From Caedibacter sp052030685 (GTDB lineage: Bacteria > Pseudomonadota > Gammaproteobacteria > Francisellales > Francisellaceae), in NCBI RefSeq assembly GCF_052030685.1, contig NZ_JBQAJM010000011.1, positions 1 through 64,000 on the forward strand: a stretch of 64,000 nucleotides of DNA, written 5' to 3'. Under the pieces are notes generated by a model, which ran no database searches, had not been told where the DNA came from, and saw only the letters and a list, made by a program, of their open reading frames with translations. Below, in pieces: positions 8,680 through 17,146 of the stretch; within the stretch, counting starts at the first letter, position 1; the number at the start of each line of letters is the position of its first letter. Made by a program: the position numbers and the translations under genes.

Positions 8680-8707
8680 TTGATATCTTTTTGCTATACG
8701 CTAGGAT
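8680..8707 (+). promoter_or_regulatory. Probable sigma70 promoter of the downstream lipoprotein
   Basis: TTGATA (8680-8685) and TAGGAT (8702-8707) are separated by 16 bases, about 55 bases upstream of the lipoprotein ATG. The match is moderate and is called by eye only. Confidence 0.4.
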
Positions 8708-8763
8708 TAGGTCTATAGTAATCAGTGATTCTTATAGGTTCATACAACAGAAGGAAGACAACG

Positions 8764-9237
8764 ATGAGAAAAATTACACTACTTGGCATTGTTTCTAGTG
8801 CCGCATTATTATCCGCTTGTGCCACATCACCTAAAGCACCTGCGCCACAAATTACAGATACGTCTGTTACGGCAATGTCAGCACCTGCATCAGTCAACTC
8901 AACACAAACAGCAAATAACAGTTCACTACCAAGCTCGACGGTTAAGCTAAGTGCTAAAGATGGGCGTTTGATTGCAAAAATATACACTGACTGGAATGGT
9001 GCAAAACAAGGATCTCTAAAACTTCACTGGGTTGCACCGAGTGGATCACACTGCGTGAGTACGACCTTCCCAATCATGAAATACAAAGAAGCAAGTGACT
9101 ACTCTTGGGCTTATAGAACGCTTTCTCACCAAAGCGCTAATGGCACAATCGCATGCCCAGGCGTATGGAAAGCTGAGGTGCTTTACACGCCAACTAAAGT
9201 AGTTGTTGGTCAAGCTGAGCTTAACGTTTCTCAATAG
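8764..9237 (+). CDS. Predicted outer-envelope lipoprotein, 157 aa
   Basis: The start at 8764, preceded by a purine-rich AGAAGGAAGACAA, gives a short lipoprotein signal peptide ending in the lipobox LLSAC (Cys19). After lipidation comes a Ser/Thr/Pro/Ala-rich linker and then a compact domain with GRLIAKIYTDWNGAKQGSL, a Cys pair (SHCVS and IACPG) and a Val-rich C-terminus. I do not recognise the family. The paired cysteines and folded C-terminal domain suggest a periplasm-facing lipoprotein. Confidence 0.75.
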   Translation: MRKITLLGIVSSAALLSACATSPKAPAPQITDTSVTAMSAPASVNSTQTANNSSLPSSTVKLSAKDGRLIAKIYTDWNGAKQGSLKLHWVAPSGSHCVSTTFPIMKYKEASDYSWAYRTLSHQSANGTIACPGVWKAEVLYTPTKVVVGQAELNVSQ

Positions 9238-9291
9238 AGCGCAGCAGCGCCTTAGCAGTAACTTTCCTAGCAATTAACAACTAATCACTCC

Positions 9292-9375
9292 CTGAGCGAA
9301 GTCAAAGTGGATAAGCTTAGGGTAATCACACTTCATAGAGGCTTCGACTTACGCTCAGCCAACGCTTACACAATC
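9292..9375. repeat. Dispersed palindromic repeat, family 3, copy 1
   Basis: Bases 9300-9375 align without gaps to 61866-61941 with about 11 mismatches in 76. Inside are inverted segments CTGAGCGAAGTC (9292-9303) and GACTTACGCTCAG. It lies between two convergent genes. It resembles the short CTGAGCGAAGTCGAAG-type palindromes seen between genes in many bacteria. Confidence 0.7.
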
Positions 9376-9409
9376 CAAGCGGGAAGGAATATGGTCATAG
9401 CCTTAAATT

Positions 9410-10084
9410 CTACAAAAAATTCAATCTAACTTTGCTATTGCTTCTCTCAAAACTTAAGCACAGTGGTGTATTTTCATCTAATTGTTGATGGAAATAATAT
9501 TTATCTTGGACGTTTTTCTTTTTACATTCGCCGCTTTCAGTTACTTCAAAAATATAACGATTTAACCCATTGGCAATCCCTTGCCCCGTCAGTTTAAGGC
9601 TTGCTTCTTTATATGCCCATAGCCAATAAAACAAATCTCGTTGTGCGCTTTCACCTTTCTTAGCAGCAATCAAGTCATACTCGCTCTTCGCAAAATACTG
9701 CTTTGCTATCGCTAGCACATCGACTTTTTCTTTTTTGGTCTGTACATCGATACCAATACGCTGTCCTTGGGCAATTGCTATAACAACATAATCACGCGTA
9801 TGACTAATATTAAAATCAAGCATACTACCAACAAGAAATGGTCGACCATTACTGGTCTTTGAAAATCGCAACTCAGTAGTAGCAACGCCTAAGCATTCAC
9901 TTAATAACTTATATCGTAACCATTGCGATGCAATATACTCAATGCGTTTACGCTCCAACTTCAAGTCTCTAGCATAATCTCTAATTTCAAGCGGTAATAG
10001 ATTAAGTGCTTCCAGCGCATCAAATTTATTTAGATTAAGAACATATATATCAATCATCATTATAGGCTTATTGAACAGATTCAT
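9410..10084 (-). CDS. 4'-phosphopantetheinyl transferase (Sfp/AcpT type)
   Basis: A 224-aa Sfp-superfamily enzyme that transfers phosphopantetheine from CoA to a carrier-protein serine. The family motifs are NGRPFL, DFNISHTRDYV, the magnesium site RIGIDVQ, and the WLWAYKEASLKLTGQGI segment (W/FxxKEAxxK). I chose the ATG at 10084 because a GGAG lies 5 bases upstream; a further ATG at 10057 would also leave the domain intact. No carrier protein or NRPS/PKS gene is nearby, so a fatty-acid ACP is the likeliest substrate. It is isolated, and a short repeat lies upstream. Confidence 0.88.
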   Translation of the reverse strand: MNLFNKPIMMIDIYVLNLNKFDALEALNLLPLEIRDYARDLKLERKRIEYIASQWLRYKLLSECLGVATTELRFSKTSNGRPFLVGSMLDFNISHTRDYVVIAIAQGQRIGIDVQTKKEKVDVLAIAKQYFAKSEYDLIAAKKGESAQRDLFYWLWAYKEASLKLTGQGIANGLNRYIFEVTESGECKKKNVQDKYYFHQQLDENTPLCLSFERSNSKVRLNFL

Positions 10085-10169
10085 CTTGGCTCCATAGTTA
10101 AAATAGAAATTTAAACGTAAACTTGCAGAAATGAAAGCACTTTCATATACTGACAGCACAAATTCCATT

Positions 10170-10227
10170 ATATCGCTCGTGGATTATTTTACGATGTTTG
10201 CTTGTAAAGTAGTTTGTGATGGGTATA
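10170..10227. repeat. MITE-like repeat family 1, short 58-bp copy
   Basis: An imperfect inverted repeat, ATATCGCTCGTGGATTATTTTAC against GTAAAGTAGTTTGTGATGGGTAT, around an 11-base loop. The outer sequences match the ends of the longer copies at 20570-20734 and 62950-63116. It is the same length as the copy at 17049-17106 and, like it, is followed by a TATAAA(A/C)TCTAG-type sequence. It sits between the PPTase gene and the toxin-antitoxin pair. Confidence 0.65.
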
Positions 10228-10246
10228 TAAACTCTAGGAGAATGAT

Positions 10247-10486
10247 ATGGCTGTACTAACTATCCGTAACGTACCAGATGATGTGCATCGCGCACTCAAG
10301 GCAAAAGCATTAAAGCACGGAAGGAGCACTGAGGCTGAAATTAGAGAAATACTAAAAAATGCTGTTGAGCACCAAAATCAAGTGAAACTAGGCAGCTTAT
10401 TATCCACCATTCGCAAAGAGGTTGGAGTTATCAGACTTGATACACACCGTGACAAAACACCACCTTCACCACTGGATTTCACATGA
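10247..10486 (+). CDS. FitA-like ribbon-helix-helix antitoxin
   Basis: A 79-aa antitoxin. The N-terminal RHH domain begins MAVLTIRNVPDDVHRALKAKA and includes HGRSTEAEIREILK. Its Asp/Pro-rich C-terminus probably occludes the toxin active site. AGGAG lies 6 bases before the ATG. It overlaps the toxin gene by 4 bases (ATGA), the usual antitoxin-first coupling. By family analogy the complex should repress its own promoter. Confidence 0.92.
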   Translation: MAVLTIRNVPDDVHRALKAKALKHGRSTEAEIREILKNAVEHQNQVKLGSLLSTIRKEVGVIRLDTHRDKTPPSPLDFT

Positions 10487-10902
10487 TACTTGTCGATACT
10501 AACGTTATTTCAGAGCCATTAAAGCCTCGACCGAATGTAAGCGTTATCAAATGGCTTGATCATCAACTCATCGATGCACTATATCTATCAACCATCAGCA
10601 TTGCAGAAATTCGATTTGGTATTGCAGCATTACCTTCAGGCAAGAAAAAGACGATACTAGAAGAAAGCCTAGAATCAACCATACTGCCGCTGTTTGCCAA
10701 TAGAATTTTAAGCTTTGATCAGAATGCTGCAAAAATCTATGCGTTATCAATGGCAAAAGCGCGAAAAAACGGTATCACCGTCGGTACAGCGGACGGCTAT
10801 ATTGCAGCTATTGCAAAAGCAAACTCAATGACCATTGCAACACGCGATACAAATCCATTTCAGGCACTTGAAGTACCTTATATTAATCCTTGGGAGTGTT
10901 AG
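10483..10902 (+). CDS. PIN-domain toxin, FitB/VapC family
   Basis: A 139-aa PIN-domain ribonuclease toxin. The four acidic metal-binding residues are all present: D5 (LVDTN), E42 (IAEIRFG), D104 (GTADGYIAAIA) and D122 (TRDTNPF). This is the FitB branch, with the VISEP start and NPWE C-terminus. VapC-family toxins cleave tRNA or other RNA; the target here is unknown. Intact residues suggest an active toxin. Confidence 0.93.
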   Translation: MILVDTNVISEPLKPRPNVSVIKWLDHQLIDALYLSTISIAEIRFGIAALPSGKKKTILEESLESTILPLFANRILSFDQNAAKIYALSMAKARKNGITVGTADGYIAAIAKANSMTIATRDTNPFQALEVPYINPWEC

Positions 10903-10979
10903 TATTTAATTAAACACGACTACCCAACTGCATGCTTGCATTATATAATTGACACAGTTTACCTAATTGGAGACCCTCC

Positions 10980-11231
10980 ATGAAACAAAAACTCCGTTAT
11001 ATCGCTGATGCTATCTTCTTTCTTGCTTGCATCACTTTTATTGCCACGCTAACCTCTATTTTCTACTTCAATAACTTTAGCATTATCGTTAAAGGACACG
11101 TTGTTTACTGGGTTTATGCAGCACCCTTGATGCTATTCTTCTACGCTTTTTTGCGTAACCAGTTCTTAACGGATAAACCAAATGACACAAATTCCGAAAA
11201 TCCGCTTGAACCGACTCAAAAAACGAGCTAA
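10980..11231 (+). CDS. Small membrane protein, 83 aa, unknown function
   Basis: Two hydrophobic helices (about residues 8-31 and 42-58) are followed by a polar Asn/Pro/Thr-rich tail. GGAG lies 7 bases before the ATG. The tail could be cytoplasmic. No family is recognised. It ends 36 bases before proS and may be co-transcribed with it. Confidence 0.6.
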   Translation: MKQKLRYIADAIFFLACITFIATLTSIFYFNNFSIIVKGHVVYWVYAAPLMLFFYAFLRNQFLTDKPNDTNSENPLEPTQKTS

Positions 11232-11267
11232 CGTAACCCCACACATTGCTTTTCACAAGATCCTAAT

Positions 11268-13010
11268 ATGAGAGTATCACAAACTTTACTTGCCACTGAA
11301 AAAGAGACCCCAAAAGACGCTGAATTAATTAGTCATCAGTATATGTTGCGTGCTGGCTTAATTCGCAAACTTGCCTCAGGTATTTATCAATGGCTACCTA
11401 CGGGTATGAAGGTGCTACAAAAAGTCCAAACAATCGTCCGTGAGGAGATGGAGAATGTAGGAGCATGTGAGATTTTAATGCCTAGCATATTACCTGCTGA
11501 GCTATTACAAGAAACCCATCGCTGGCAAAAATTTGGTCCAGAACTTCTAAAAATGCAAGATCGCCATCAGCGTGATTTTTGCTATGGACCAACACATGAA
11601 GAACCGATTGTTGACATCGCACGCAAAGAAATTAAAAGCTACAAGCAGCTACCACTAAACCTATATCAAATCCAAACAAAATTCCGCGATGAGATACGTC
11701 CACGCTTTGGGGTAATGCGCTCACGTGAGTTTATTATGAAGGATGCTTATTCATTTCACAGCAATTATGATTGCTTAGAAGATACTTATCAGAAAATGCA
11801 CCAAGCATATTGCAATATCTTAACACGCATGGGACTTAAGTTTCGTGTTGTCAATGCCGATGCAGGCGCCATCGGTGGCAGCAAAACGCATGAATTTCAA
11901 GTGCTTGCCGCAGCTGGCGAAGATATTGTTTGTTACAGCAACCAAAGTGATTATGCTGCCAATATTGAAATGGCAGAATCCTTAAAACCAGATCTCACAA
12001 CACGTAAGCCTCCTTCTCAATCACTTGAAAAGATAGCAACGCCTGATTTGAAGACTATTAGCGATATTTGTCAGCAGTTTGACTTGTTACCTGGAAAAAC
12101 GGTTAAAACGATTATTATCAAGGATAGTGATAATACACTCTTTGCATTAGTGCTGCGCGGGGATCATGAGTTAAATGAAATCAAAGTTGAAAAGTTGCCT
12201 CAAATTAACGCGCCTTTTACTTTTGCCACGGAAGCAGAAATCCAGCAAGCATTTAATGCCAATATCGGCTCTTTAGGTCCTGCTAACTCACCGATTAAAG
12301 TGATTGTTGATCATAGCGCTGCGATGTTACATGACTTTGTATGTGGCGCCAATGAAGATGATTTCCATTTTTTTGGTGCAAATTGGGATCGCGACGTTAA
12401 AGACTATGATGTTGCTGATCTGCGCAATGTGGTTGCTGGGGACATTTCCCCTGATGGCAAAGGTACACTTGAGCTTACAAGCGGCATTGAAGTTGGGCAT
12501 ATTTTCCAACTGGGTGACAACTACTCCAAAGCGATGAATGCTAATATTCTAGATGAAAATGGCAAGAAGCAAGATCTTATTATGGGTTGCTATGGTTTTG
12601 GTGTCACGCGGATTGTTGCCGCTGCAATTGAGCAATCTCATGATAATAATGGCATTATTTGGCCAAGTGAAATCGCACCGTATGATATTTCTATCATTCC
12701 AATGAATATGCACAAATCAAGCAAAGTCTTTGAGGTTGCCAATAAACTTTATAATGATCTTAGAGCTGCCGGCTTTGATGTCTTGTTTGATGATCGCAAA
12801 GAGCGACCTGGTATTATGTTTGCCGATGCTGATTTAATTGGCGCACCACATCAGCTTATTATTGGTGAACGTGGACTGGAAAATGACATCATCGAATACA
12901 AATGCCGCAAAACACAGCAAAAAGCTGAAATCTCTTATACCATTGACGCTGTTTTGCAAAAGGTTTGTTCCAAGCAAACTAGCAACGCCAAACTAAGTCC
13001 ATGTCACTAA
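11268..13010 (+). CDS. proS: Prolyl-tRNA synthetase
   Basis: The 580-aa product charges tRNA-Pro. It is the bacterial type with a YbaK-like editing domain inserted between class II motifs 2 and 3 (about residues 230-400), which hydrolyses Ala-tRNA-Pro. Recognisable parts are the N-terminus MRVSQTLLATEKETPKDAEL, YGPTHEEPI, motif 2 FRDEIRPRFGVMRSREF and motif 3 GCYGFGVTRIVAAAIEQ. Full length, with no odd features. The Shine-Dalgarno is weak. Confidence 0.98.
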   Translation: MRVSQTLLATEKETPKDAELISHQYMLRAGLIRKLASGIYQWLPTGMKVLQKVQTIVREEMENVGACEILMPSILPAELLQETHRWQKFGPELLKMQDRHQRDFCYGPTHEEPIVDIARKEIKSYKQLPLNLYQIQTKFRDEIRPRFGVMRSREFIMKDAYSFHSNYDCLEDTYQKMHQAYCNILTRMGLKFRVVNADAGAIGGSKTHEFQVLAAAGEDIVCYSNQSDYAANIEMAESLKPDLTTRKPPSQSLEKIATPDLKTISDICQQFDLLPGKTVKTIIIKDSDNTLFALVLRGDHELNEIKVEKLPQINAPFTFATEAEIQQAFNANIGSLGPANSPIKVIVDHSAAMLHDFVCGANEDDFHFFGANWDRDVKDYDVADLRNVVAGDISPDGKGTLELTSGIEVGHIFQLGDNYSKAMNANILDENGKKQDLIMGCYGFGVTRIVAAAIEQSHDNNGIIWPSEIAPYDISIIPMNMHKSSKVFEVANKLYNDLRAAGFDVLFDDRKERPGIMFADADLIGAPHQLIIGERGLENDIIEYKCRKTQQKAEISYTIDAVLQKVCSKQTSNAKLSPCH

Positions 13011-13038
13011 TCTAATGTAGTTTATTCAGGGTATAACC

Positions 13039-13062
13039 ATACCCATCACAAACCATTTTGAC
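13039..13062 (-). repeat. Solo end of MITE-like repeat family 1
   Basis: ATACCCATCACAAACCATTTTGAC is the reverse complement of the right end of family 1 repeats. No second end lies nearby. Its last bases form the TTGACT -35 box of the kdsD promoter. Confidence 0.5.
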
Positions 13063-13085
13063 TTTGCCTTATACTCACTTACAAT
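13058..13085 (+). promoter_or_regulatory. Probable sigma70 promoter of kdsD
   Basis: TTGACT (13058-13063) and TACAAT (13080-13085) with a 16-base spacer lie about 38 bases before the kdsD ATG. The -35 box falls at the tip of the solo repeat end, so the repeat may have contributed to the promoter. Confidence 0.5.
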
Positions 13086-13122
13086 AACACGCATTAAAAA
13101 TGCATTACTATTTGATTTTGTT

Positions 13123-14097
13123 ATGTCAAACAACCATCCTTTTGCTCAAGACGCACTAAAAACAATTAATCTAGAAATTGAAACACTTGAACAGCTTAAA
13201 CAACATATTGGTGACAATTTCATCGCCGCTTGTGAGTTGATTCTCAAATGTCAGGGGCGTGTGATTATCATCGGCATGGGTAAATCAGGACATATTGCCT
13301 CAAAGATCGCAGCCACCCTTGCTAGCACTGGAACCCCTTCCTTTTTCGTCCATCCAGCTGAGGCTGGACACGGTGATTTTGGTATGATTACACGTCAAGA
13401 TATTGTCATTGCTATTTCAAATTCTGGTTCAACACCTGAGTTGACTTCACTCATTCCAATGATCAAGCGCCTTGATATTCCGCTGATTGCTATCTCTAGC
13501 AAACCGCAATCAGCATTAGCACAAGCTGCGGATATTTCGCTGAACCTTGGTGTTGAAAAAGAGGCTTGTCCGCATAACTTAGCTCCGACATCAAGCACGA
13601 CCGCAACCTTAGTATTAGGTGATGCTTTAGCAATTGCATTATTAAATGCCAAGAATTTTAGTGCTGAAGACTTTGCAAACTCGCACCCTGGTGGTGCTTT
13701 GGGCAAACGCTTGCTGTTAAAAGTATCAGATCTTATGAAAAGCGGTGCATCTTTACCCGTTGTTACATCTCAAAGCACACTAGAAGATGCGATTTTAGAA
13801 ATTAGCTCTAAAGGCTTAGGAATGACGCTTATATCTGATGATAACAAAACACTCAATGGTATTTTCACCGATGGCGATTTGCGTCGAATTTTCCAGCAGT
13901 CGCTTTATCAAAAAGGGCTTAACATTGCAGAAGTTATGGGCAAAAGACCCAAAACGATTATCGAAGATGCAATGGCAATTGAAGCATTGACTATTATGAA
14001 TCAATTGAAAATTACCACATTAGCGGTTTTAAATCATCAAAATGAAATTGCTGGTATTATCCATATGCATGACTTGGTACGTGAAGGTATCGCTTAA
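13123..14097 (+). CDS. kdsD: D-arabinose-5-phosphate isomerase
   Basis: The 324-aa enzyme interconverts ribulose-5-P and arabinose-5-P, the first committed step to KDO. The N-terminal SIS domain carries GMGKSGHIASKIAATLASTG and PAEAGHGDFGM, followed by AISNSGSTPEL. Two CBS modules follow (about residues 205-324), with IFTDGDLRR typical of KdsD. It is isolated from other KDO genes; kdsB is about 10 kb upstream on the other strand. Confidence 0.96.
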   Translation: MSNNHPFAQDALKTINLEIETLEQLKQHIGDNFIAACELILKCQGRVIIIGMGKSGHIASKIAATLASTGTPSFFVHPAEAGHGDFGMITRQDIVIAISNSGSTPELTSLIPMIKRLDIPLIAISSKPQSALAQAADISLNLGVEKEACPHNLAPTSSTTATLVLGDALAIALLNAKNFSAEDFANSHPGGALGKRLLLKVSDLMKSGASLPVVTSQSTLEDAILEISSKGLGMTLISDDNKTLNGIFTDGDLRRIFQQSLYQKGLNIAEVMGKRPKTIIEDAMAIEALTIMNQLKITTLAVLNHQNEIAGIIHMHDLVREGIA

Positions 14098-14107
14098 TCA
14101 GATAACG

Positions 14108-14200
14108 AAAAATAAGTTCAATTTTAATTACTCCTCACCCGAGCAGCCTGCGCTGCACGACCTCTCCCGCATGGGGCGAGGTAACCGTTGCTGCAACTTT
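14108..14200. repeat. MITE-like repeat family 2, copy 1
   Basis: The outer AATAAGTT...CAACTT ends enclose two GC-rich palindromes: a GAGCAGCCTGCGCTGCACG-like stem and CCTCTCCCGCATGGGGCGAGG. Copies lie at 47411-47518 (opposite orientation) and 51958-52067. It sits between convergent kdsD and the Fis-like gene, where its stems could act as a terminator. Confidence 0.7.
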
Positions 14201-14211
14201 TTTCATTATGA

Positions 14212-14469
14212 CTAACTTGAAAAATCCAATACAAAAATATCATACTTTTTGATTTTAGATTTCAAAGTCGCTGGGCTTATACCTAATACCTCAGCGGTAT
14301 TACTTAAATGAAATCCTGTATACGCTAAAGTTGCTTCAATTAAACCACGCTCAATTTCCTCAGTGACTAGACTTAACATAAAGCGTGGCTCGTCTTGCGG
14401 ATTACGTCTTGCTTCTTCATAACGCATCTCAGCAATGGCATAAATGAATCTTTCTATATTGCTACTCAT
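14212..14469 (-). CDS. Fis-family DNA-binding protein
   Basis: 85 aa, slightly shorter than E. coli Fis (98 aa). The C-terminal helix-turn-helix is clear: GLIEATLAYTGFHLSNTAEVLGISPATLKSKIKKY, matching the Fis pattern EATLxxTxxNxxxAAexLGIxxxTLxxKlKKY. The N-terminal part fits the dimerisation region. It is a likely nucleoid-associated regulator. Because some gammaproteobacteria encode several Fis paralogues, I do not assign the fis symbol. It is not in the dusB-fis operon typical of enterics. Confidence 0.85.
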   Translation of the reverse strand: MSSNIERFIYAIAEMRYEEARRNPQDEPRFMLSLVTEEIERGLIEATLAYTGFHLSNTAEVLGISPATLKSKIKKYDIFVLDFSS

Positions 14470-14671
14470 GATGAATATCCTTATTTAAGTTTGTTACGTC
14501 TCTTGTAATTTAAAGATAGAAGTAAATTTAAAGCTTGCATAAAGAGATCAACACTTTGATGCTTGAGTTTTTGCTGAAATCGATGTAATCAAATTGCTAT
14601 GTTTTAATGTCGCATAAACGCACAGCTTTGCTATTATAGCTTGTGTTTGAATTGAAATTAGCGACCTTACG

Positions 14672-16693
14672 ATGCACTTAGAAAGAAAACAAAATGCCTT
14701 TGAACTCCATACAAACTACACCCCTGCCGGAGATCAGCCAACAGCAATTGCATCCTTAACGCAAGGTTTAAAAGAAGGCTTAAAGCATCAAACATTACTT
14801 GGTGTCACCGGCTCGGGAAAAACCTATACAGTCGCTAATGTCATTCAGAATGTTCAGCGGCCTACTTTGATTCTTGCGCACAACAAAACACTTGCCGCGC
14901 AATTATACGCCGAGATGAAACAATTCTTCCCGAAAAACGCCGTGGAATACTTTGTATCGTATTATGATTATTATCAACCAGAAGCCTATGTTGCTGCGTC
15001 CGACACATATATTGAAAAAGATTCATCAATTAATGAACATGTTGAGCAAATGCGTTTATCCGCCACCAAAGCAATATTAGAGCGCCAAGATGTGATTATT
15101 GTTGCCACCGTATCAGCGATCTATGGTCTGGGCGATCCTGAGCAGTATATGCAAATGCTACTACACCTTAAGGTAGGTGAACAAATCGATCAGCGCAGTA
15201 TTTTAAGACGCCTAAGTGACATGCAGTATCATCGCAATGACATGGATTTTTCACGCGGCACTTATCGCGTACGTGGCGAAGTTATTGACATTTTCCCTGC
15301 AGATTCCGATAAAGATGCGGTTAGAGTTGAGCTATTTGATGATGAGATTGAAAGCATTAAACTCATCGATCCACTTACTGGTAAAATCACTGCCAATACG
15401 TATCGCGCAACGATATTTCCAAGCACACATTATGTCAGCTCAAAAGAGCGCCAAAAAAGCATGGTTGAAGAAATCAAAGATGAATTACGTGAGCGTGTTG
15501 CGTATTTTCAAAAGGAAAACCGCCTAATTGAAGCTCAGCGTATTGAACAGCGCACACTATATGATATTGAAATGATTAATGAATTAGGTTACTGCACAGG
15601 TATTGAAAATTATTCACGCCTTTTATCGGCTCGCGCATCTGGCGAACCACCACCAACATTATTGGATTATTTGCCACAAAATGCATTTATTGTAATTGAT
15701 GAATCACATGTTACTATTCCACAATTTGGTGGCATGTATAAAGGAGATAGATCACGCAAAGAAAACCTTGTTAATTATGGTTTTCGTCTGCCTTCGGCAC
15801 TAGATAATCGCCCACTTAAATTCCATGAATTCGAGGCATTAGTTACGCAAGCTATCTATGTGTCAGCCACACCTGCTGATTATGAGAAAGAGCATCAACA
15901 AAACATAGCGGAACAAGTTGTACGCCCAACAGGATTACTTGACCCCTTGGTTGAAGTAAGACCTGTCAGCATTCAAGTTGAGGATGCATTATCTGAAATC
16001 AACAAAGCGGTACAAAAAGATGAACGCATTCTTATCACAACCCTTACTAAGCGTATGGCTGAAGATCTAACGGATTATTTATCTGAACACGGTGTCAATG
16101 TCCGTTATCTTCATGCTGATGTTGACACCGTTGAACGTGTTGAGATTATTCGCGATCTACGCATGGGCATCTTTGATGTATTGGTTGGTATCAATCTATT
16201 ACGTGAAGGCTTGGATATGCCTGAAGTCAGTACGGTTTTAATCTTTGATGCAGATAAAGAAGGGTTCTTAAGATCTGAGCGCTCATTGATCCAGACTATT
16301 GGTCGCGCTGCTAGGCACGTTAATGGTAAAGCCATTTTATACGCTGAGGTGGTTACCGGCTCCATGCAACGCGCGATGGATGAAACATTGCGGCGGCGCA
16401 ACAAACAACAGCAATTTAATATTGATCACAATATCACACCAACATCGATTAAAAAGAAGGTTGGTGACTTATTGGAGTTATCACCTGAATTTAGTAAAAA
16501 GACTGCAAAAAACAATGCTCGTAAGAAAGTTAAAGATATTGCCATTGATGAGATTATCGGTGTTAAAGAAGCCGTTACACTAGTTAAAAAACTTGAAAAA
16601 ACAATGAAAGAGCATGCGCGCAATCTTGAGTTTGAACAAGCGGGAAAAATGCGCGATCAAATCAAAGCCATCAAAGAAAAGTATCTATTTTAA
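14672..16693 (+). CDS. uvrB: UvrABC excinuclease subunit B
   Basis: The 673-aa damage-verification helicase of nucleotide excision repair. The Walker A motif is GVTGSGKTYTVANV and the beta-hairpin region is YYDYYQPEAYVAASDTYIEKD. The DEAD-like box is VIDESHVT and motif VI is QTIGRAARHVNGKAILYA. The C-terminal UVR motif (about residues 635-670) binds UvrC. Complete and standard. It stands alone after a 200-base upstream gap that should hold its promoter; I could not fix an SOS box. Confidence 0.98.
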   Translation: MHLERKQNAFELHTNYTPAGDQPTAIASLTQGLKEGLKHQTLLGVTGSGKTYTVANVIQNVQRPTLILAHNKTLAAQLYAEMKQFFPKNAVEYFVSYYDYYQPEAYVAASDTYIEKDSSINEHVEQMRLSATKAILERQDVIIVATVSAIYGLGDPEQYMQMLLHLKVGEQIDQRSILRRLSDMQYHRNDMDFSRGTYRVRGEVIDIFPADSDKDAVRVELFDDEIESIKLIDPLTGKITANTYRATIFPSTHYVSSKERQKSMVEEIKDELRERVAYFQKENRLIEAQRIEQRTLYDIEMINELGYCTGIENYSRLLSARASGEPPPTLLDYLPQNAFIVIDESHVTIPQFGGMYKGDRSRKENLVNYGFRLPSALDNRPLKFHEFEALVTQAIYVSATPADYEKEHQQNIAEQVVRPTGLLDPLVEVRPVSIQVEDALSEINKAVQKDERILITTLTKRMAEDLTDYLSEHGVNVRYLHADVDTVERVEIIRDLRMGIFDVLVGINLLREGLDMPEVSTVLIFDADKEGFLRSERSLIQTIGRAARHVNGKAILYAEVVTGSMQRAMDETLRRRNKQQQFNIDHNITPTSIKKKVGDLLELSPEFSKKTAKNNARKKVKDIAIDEIIGVKEAVTLVKKLEKTMKEHARNLEFEQAGKMRDQIKAIKEKYLF

Positions 16694-16827
16694 ACACTTA
16701 CTGAATTTATTTATCACTAAAATAGCGTATTTTTCACAAGATTTAAGAAAAAATCTACTTGTCGATGGTTAATATCTCACACATATATGCTACAATCTCT
16801 GCATCTTCATGGCGATAAAGGTGTGCG

Positions 16828-17040
16828 ATGCGATTTTTACTATGTTTTGCAACATTCGTGGTAATGCTCTATAGCAGCAGCTATGCAGCAGAACGAATGA
16901 TCACAGAGATGAATATTCCAACAACGCTATCATTTATTCCACAAATTGTGCAAGATCACCCAATTATTGCGCTTATTGCGGCACTTATTGTTATCTCTTA
17001 CCTGATCCTACGCATTCGCAGGTTCCTTAGAAGCAAATAA
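16828..17040 (+). CDS. Small membrane protein with signal sequence, 70 aa
   Basis: A hydrophobic N-terminal segment ending around SYAAE looks like a signal peptide. It is followed by a short loop, a second hydrophobic helix (about residues 43-62) and a very basic tail (RIRRFLRSK). AAAGG lies before the ATG. It could be a small inner-membrane protein; no family is recognised. Confidence 0.55.
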   Translation: MRFLLCFATFVVMLYSSSYAAERMITEMNIPTTLSFIPQIVQDHPIIALIAALIVISYLILRIRRFLRSK

Positions 17041-17048
17041 TACTAACC

Positions 17049-17106
17049 TATACTGCCCGTAAATCATTTGCGATGTTTCGTTGCCTAGCAGTTTGTAATG
17101 AGTATA
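17049..17106. repeat. MITE-like repeat family 1, short 58-bp copy
   Basis: TATACTGCCCGTAAATCATTTGC at the left pairs imperfectly with GCAGTTTGTAATGAGTATA at the right. It has the same length and end sequences as 10170-10227, and the left end is nearly identical to the long copy at 20570. It lies between a small membrane protein gene and glnD. Confidence 0.65.
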
Positions 17107-17146
17107 AAATCTAGAGTTATTCTTATATTAGCTTTTTATCTGCCCC

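Noticed and set aside
11100..11267. T-box or attenuator before proS
   Set aside because: No T-box motif or anti-terminator stem is visible, and T-boxes are not expected in this group.
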